DNA of 64,000 nt, from positions 1,488,001 through 1,552,000 of the forward strand of contig NZ_CP109162.1 in the NCBI RefSeq assembly GCF_035920445.1. Direction: 5' to 3'. Positions 61,159 to 64,000 of the stretch are shown one piece after another. How positions within the stretch are numbered: position 1 is the stretch's first letter; every line of letters begins with the position of its first letter. The notes beneath the pieces were generated by a model, which was given only the letters and a program-made list of their open reading frames with translations, had not been told where the DNA came from and made no database searches. Source of the DNA: Nocardia sp. NBC_01730 (lineage in GTDB: Bacteria > Actinomycetota > Actinomycetes > Mycobacteriales > Mycobacteriaceae). The translations under genes were made by a program, and so were the position numbers.

Positions 61159-62586
61159 TTACGCCGTTCGCCCGGTGAGGCGTGCCTCCTGTTCGTGGGG
61201 GGTGGTGCGGAATCCGATGATGTCGGCGCATTTGATGATTCGATCGACCGTTGAGCGGGTCCAGTCGGTGTGGGTGTCGCGGCTCATCTGAGTTGCCACG
61301 GCGTTGGCGTTGAGTCCTCCGTCGGCCAGCCGCAGGATTCCGACGATGTGGGCAACGGACTTCTGGGACGCCCTTGTCCGTACCATCTCCATGGCCACCG
61401 CGGTGTAGCGGTCATGCGGCTCGGCGTCGACAGCGGTCGTGGCGTATGGGCCTTGGTCTACCGAACCGCCAACGGGTGTTGGTGCCAGCGCGGCAACCGA
61501 TTCGGTGGTTGTGGTGGCCTCGGACCGCGTCGCAACGGGTGCGAGGTGACGAACTATCGCCGCCGCCTCCGGCTGGCCCGTGTGCACAGACTGGAATTCC
61601 GTTGCGCTGCTTGCGGAGGGATGCGAGTACCCCGATCCGACGACATGCTCGCGACGATCGGCACCTGTGTTGCCGGTCTGGTCGCTGCTGGTGTGGCTGC
61701 TGTCGTGTGGGGTGGTGACCTCGGCGATCAGGGTGGCGTAGCGGGCGGAAAGCCAGGCGTGGAGCCACATCAGCACGACCACCATGATCGGTGCGACCGA
61801 GTATTCCGCGGCGCGCCCGAAGTTCCCCGTGGCCACGTGCGGTCCGCAGTTGAGGCTGACCGTGGCTATCAACAGTGTCGCTTCGAAAGCGATGATCTTG
61901 GTGCGTTCCACTCGGTGCCCGAGCCGGGCGGCGGTGGCGGCTTGAGACATGATCTCCAAGACCGGTACCGAGATCATGGCCTCGATGCCGAAGGACAGGA
62001 TCCACAGCAGCCACCATGTGGGCCCGGTCGGGCCGTCGGCGGGGGCAAGATTGCGTCCGACATTGATCGCTGACCACACCAGCCCCACGGCCATGACCAC
62101 ACGCAGCCGCAGCGAGGACCACGTCGCCTTGCGATGCAGCGTGGCCTCCTGAGCGTCGGCGCTGGTGAAGCGCCGTCGACTGGCTCGTGCCCGTGTATGC
62201 CACCGGCGCTGACGGTCGTCGTGGCGGCGGATCCGCTCGGTCTCGCGGCGGTCGCGGTTCTCGGCGGCGAGGTCGGCGACGAACACACGTTTGCGTTGAC
62301 GGCGCGCTTTACGACGCAAGCCCTTCCGCAACCGTCGCTCGGCGTCGATTTCACTGTCGTCCATCGCCTCATAGAGCTCGACGCTGTGCTGCAACGGGAT
62401 TCGAGCGCAGGCCTGGTCGACACGCTCGGCCAGGTCGGCTCGGATGTGCGGTGTTCGCTGCGACCACGGCCAGCGCAGTCTGCGCCGACGGTAGGCAGGG
62501 ATCATGTCGATCTCGTTCGCCACGCCTCGCCCATTGAGGTCGGAATCGGTTGTGGCGGTGGGCTGGTCAGTGATGGTTGTGGTCAC
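61159..62586 (-). CDS. Four-helix membrane protein (SpdB/DUF2637-like) with C-terminal HTH
   Basis: 475 aa. The first 130 residues are Arg-rich and cytoplasmic. Four hydrophobic segments lie at about 150-270 (VVMAVGLVWSAINV; WWLLWILSFGIEAMISVPVL; FEATLLIATVSLNC; SVAPIMVVVLMWLHAWLSARYA). The C-terminal 80 residues form a small helix-turn-helix (GLNANAVATQMSRDTHTDWT). This layout matches the spread/transfer accessory proteins of actinobacterial conjugative plasmids and AICEs. It is followed by the rep gene. Confidence 0.7.
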   Translation of the reverse strand: MTTTITDQPTATTDSDLNGRGVANEIDMIPAYRRRRLRWPWSQRTPHIRADLAERVDQACARIPLQHSVELYEAMDDSEIDAERRLRKGLRRKARRQRKRVFVADLAAENRDRRETERIRRHDDRQRRWHTRARASRRRFTSADAQEATLHRKATWSSLRLRVVMAVGLVWSAINVGRNLAPADGPTGPTWWLLWILSFGIEAMISVPVLEIMSQAATAARLGHRVERTKIIAFEATLLIATVSLNCGPHVATGNFGRAAEYSVAPIMVVVLMWLHAWLSARYATLIAEVTTPHDSSHTSSDQTGNTGADRREHVVGSGYSHPSASSATEFQSVHTGQPEAAAIVRHLAPVATRSEATTTTESVAALAPTPVGGSVDQGPYATTAVDAEPHDRYTAVAMEMVRTRASQKSVAHIVGILRLADGGLNANAVATQMSRDTHTDWTRSTVDRIIKCADIIGFRTTPHEQEARLTGRTA

Positions 62587-62744
62587 AGCGCAGCTCCCTG
62601 GGCGAGAGACGGAGTTACGTCGAACGCTGCCGATGGTCGTCTGTGTGTCCGTCGGCGTGGTGTCGTACTCGCGTCAGGGCATGCCACCGTGGGGTCGATG
62701 TCTGTTCGCGTTGCCCGCTCGCGCATGTCGGTGTGTGTTGTCAT
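62583..62744 (-). CDS. 53-aa basic protein between integrase and membrane protein genes
   Basis: ATG 62744 overlaps the integrase TGA (ATGA), and its own TGA abuts or overlaps the start of the membrane protein gene. The peptide is Arg/Thr-rich (PRRRTHRRPSAAFDV), possibly an excisionase-like or DNA-binding factor, but no fold is recognisable. Confidence 0.45.
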   Translation of the reverse strand: MTTHTDMRERATRTDIDPTVACPDASTTPRRRTHRRPSAAFDVTPSLAQGAAL

Positions 62745-63832
62745 GACGAGATTTCCTTTGTCCGTATCGTGGCCGGATCGAGCTGCATCCATGCGGCGCC
62801 GTCACTGGATGCGAGGGGGTGTGGTTCGCCGGTGAGCAGTGCGACCGCGGCGGCGACTTCCTCGACCGTGGCGCGGATGTAGGTGGTGGTGGCGCCTTCG
62901 CTGTGGTTGTCGGTGTGTCCGGCGAATTCTCGGGCGACCGCGTAGCTGAAGGTCCGTTCAACCCATGTCAGGGTGGTGTGACGTAGCCAGTGGATGCTGA
63001 TGCCGTGGGTGAGCACCCACGGCAGGTGTCGGCCGAGCCGGTTGAACAGGTGGTCGTAGCGGCGGCGGGTGATGGGATGGCCGTTGCGGTATCGCAGTAA
63101 CTGCTCGTTCGCGGCGCCACCGCGGTCCTCGCTGTGGCGGCACAGCGCACGCATGAGGGTCGGTGACACCGGTTGCCAGCGCTGCGTGTCGCCCTTCTCG
63201 CGCAGCAAGATCAGACACTGCAGCGGATCGAGATCCCGCGGACGCAACACGAGCGCCCCAGCGCGGCGGCACGCCGTCTCGGTATGCAGCCGCAGCAATA
63301 ATGTGTCGAGTTCGGGGTCATTGCCGGTGGTAGCAGCTACCCGGCCGATCTCGGCCAGCAGCGCCGCTGGTAAGGCGCGCCGCGTCGAGGGCAGGGTTCG
63401 GGGTTTGTCCAGTTTGGTGGTCGGATTGTCGGCGGGATCGATGAGCTCGTCGTGTTCTGCCCGGCGGTACAGGTAGCGCAGTGCGTCGATGACGTGCTGG
63501 ACGACCTTGCGCCCGTCGCGCCCGTTGCGGCGTCGCACGCGCGAGGCCTTGATCTTCTCGGCGAGTTGTTCGAGCTGGGCGAGGGTCACCTCATCGATCC
63601 GGTGCTCGGGCCACCCGTTTTGCTGGAGGAGCTTGTCCCAGTAGGTCTTGTAGTGATCGCGGGTCCGTCCGGCGGGCATTGCGTCGTGGACGGCTGGGAT
63701 GAATTCGGCGAAGGTAGGTGCGGGCGGGCGTGGTGGCGGTGTGGTGTGCAGGTCGGCGAGGTTCAGGCCGAGCCCGTCCAAGACCCGCAGCGCCGCCGCG
63801 ATGTCGGCCGCGCGGGCCGCGCCGGCGCTCAC
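62741..63832 (-). CDS. Tyrosine integrase
   Basis: 363 aa, GTG start overlapping the upstream stop (GTGA). Core-binding domain (RDHYKTYWDKLLQQNGW), then the catalytic domain: Arg in TETACRRAGALVLR, the H-x-x-R pair in HWLRHTTLTWVE, H in FAGHTDNHSEG and Tyr in TTYIRATVEE. All expected residues are present. It is the integration enzyme of the element, upstream of the membrane and rep genes in a leftward run; its target could be a tRNA gene such as the one that left the remnant at 5390. Confidence 0.85.
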   Translation of the reverse strand: MSAGAARAADIAAALRVLDGLGLNLADLHTTPPPRPPAPTFAEFIPAVHDAMPAGRTRDHYKTYWDKLLQQNGWPEHRIDEVTLAQLEQLAEKIKASRVRRRNGRDGRKVVQHVIDALRYLYRRAEHDELIDPADNPTTKLDKPRTLPSTRRALPAALLAEIGRVAATTGNDPELDTLLLRLHTETACRRAGALVLRPRDLDPLQCLILLREKGDTQRWQPVSPTLMRALCRHSEDRGGAANEQLLRYRNGHPITRRRYDHLFNRLGRHLPWVLTHGISIHWLRHTTLTWVERTFSYAVAREFAGHTDNHSEGATTTYIRATVEEVAAAVALLTGEPHPLASSDGAAWMQLDPATIRTKEISS

Positions 63833-64000
63833 GGCAGGTCTCCGTCGTCGGCACCGGCGAAGCGGCAGGCGGCCATCTCGGCGAGGGCCTCGGGTGGGTA
63901 GACGACGAGGATGCCGTGGGTCGGGTCGGCGGCCAGCAGCACCCGGGCGCCGATGACCAGGCCCACCGCGTGGCGGGATTCCGCGGGCAGCCGCAGATGG
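63829..64000 (-). CDS. AbrB/MazE-like small DNA-binding protein (5' end outside window)
   Basis: The visible C-terminal 56 residues read LRLPAESRHAVGLVIGARVLL and GILVVYPPEALAEM, the swapped-hairpin pattern of AbrB/SpoVT-type regulators (L-P-x-x-x-R, then G-x-x-V-x-L). It overlaps the integrase start by 4 nt and probably controls integration. Confidence 0.6.
   Translation of the reverse strand, partial: HLRLPAESRHAVGLVIGARVLLAADPTHGILVVYPPEALAEMAACRFAGADDGDLP

Overview
The window is GC-rich, high-coding-density actinobacterial DNA. Gene content (paired acyl-CoA ligases, cutinase and LIP-type lipase, T7SS-type Rhs toxin, DUF5753 regulator, plasmid-type replication module) points to Nocardia or a close relative. 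This rests on protein character, not on a marker gene.

Layout. 1-4445: a chromosomal-looking acyl-CoA/aromatic or steroid side-chain catabolic locus: two AMP-forming CoA ligases, an amidohydrolase and a divergent enoyl-CoA hydratase, with similar palindromes in front of both transcription units. 4531-5426: gene fragments followed by a 37-nt tRNA-Lys 3' end, the footprint expected at one end of an integrated island. 5429-11722: one IS3-family element broken by two later insertions, an IS30-family element and a two-gene tyrosine-recombinase transposon. 11919-15334: a cutinase / lipase / membrane protein / truncated ATPase run. 16655-21837: IS630, IS5 (itself split by IS110) and IS701 elements in and beside a broken DUF5753 regulator.

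21960-38631 is the most interesting region. An HTH-TPR regulator and an APH-like phosphotransferase diverge, across an ACTAGT-rich palindrome, from small unknown ORFs and then a tightly coupled ten-gene run: a three-domain GmhA-HldE fusion, an epimerase, a radical SAM protein, a P450, an SHMT-like PLP enzyme, a GT9 glycosyltransferase, an O-carbamoyltransferase, a left-handed-beta-helix/SGNH fusion and a HAD phosphatase. Together they can plausibly make a nucleotide-activated heptose, transfer it to an acceptor, and carbamoylate and further tailor the product. I know no described pathway with exactly this set.

38875-45834: DnaQ-like exonuclease, SbcD-like nuclease with zinc-binding tail, small membrane protein and a graveyard of broken genes. 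45835-52579: a T7SS-type polymorphic toxin locus (SseB-like, ESX-type partner, 1810-aa Rhs protein with an ART-HYD1-like tip, DUF6881-like immunity protein). 53165-55206: an EACC1-like protein plus caspase-TPR pair, a probable conflict system. 55528-56477: hemC broken by a 17-bp tandem duplication. 57017-64000: a 22-bp inverted repeat with a degenerate tyrosine-recombinase-fold protein, then a leftward plasmid/ICE module: AbrB-like, integrase, small ORF, membrane protein, prim-pol replication protein. The region from about 5.4 kb to beyond 64 kb therefore looks like a mobile island or several islands stacked on one another.
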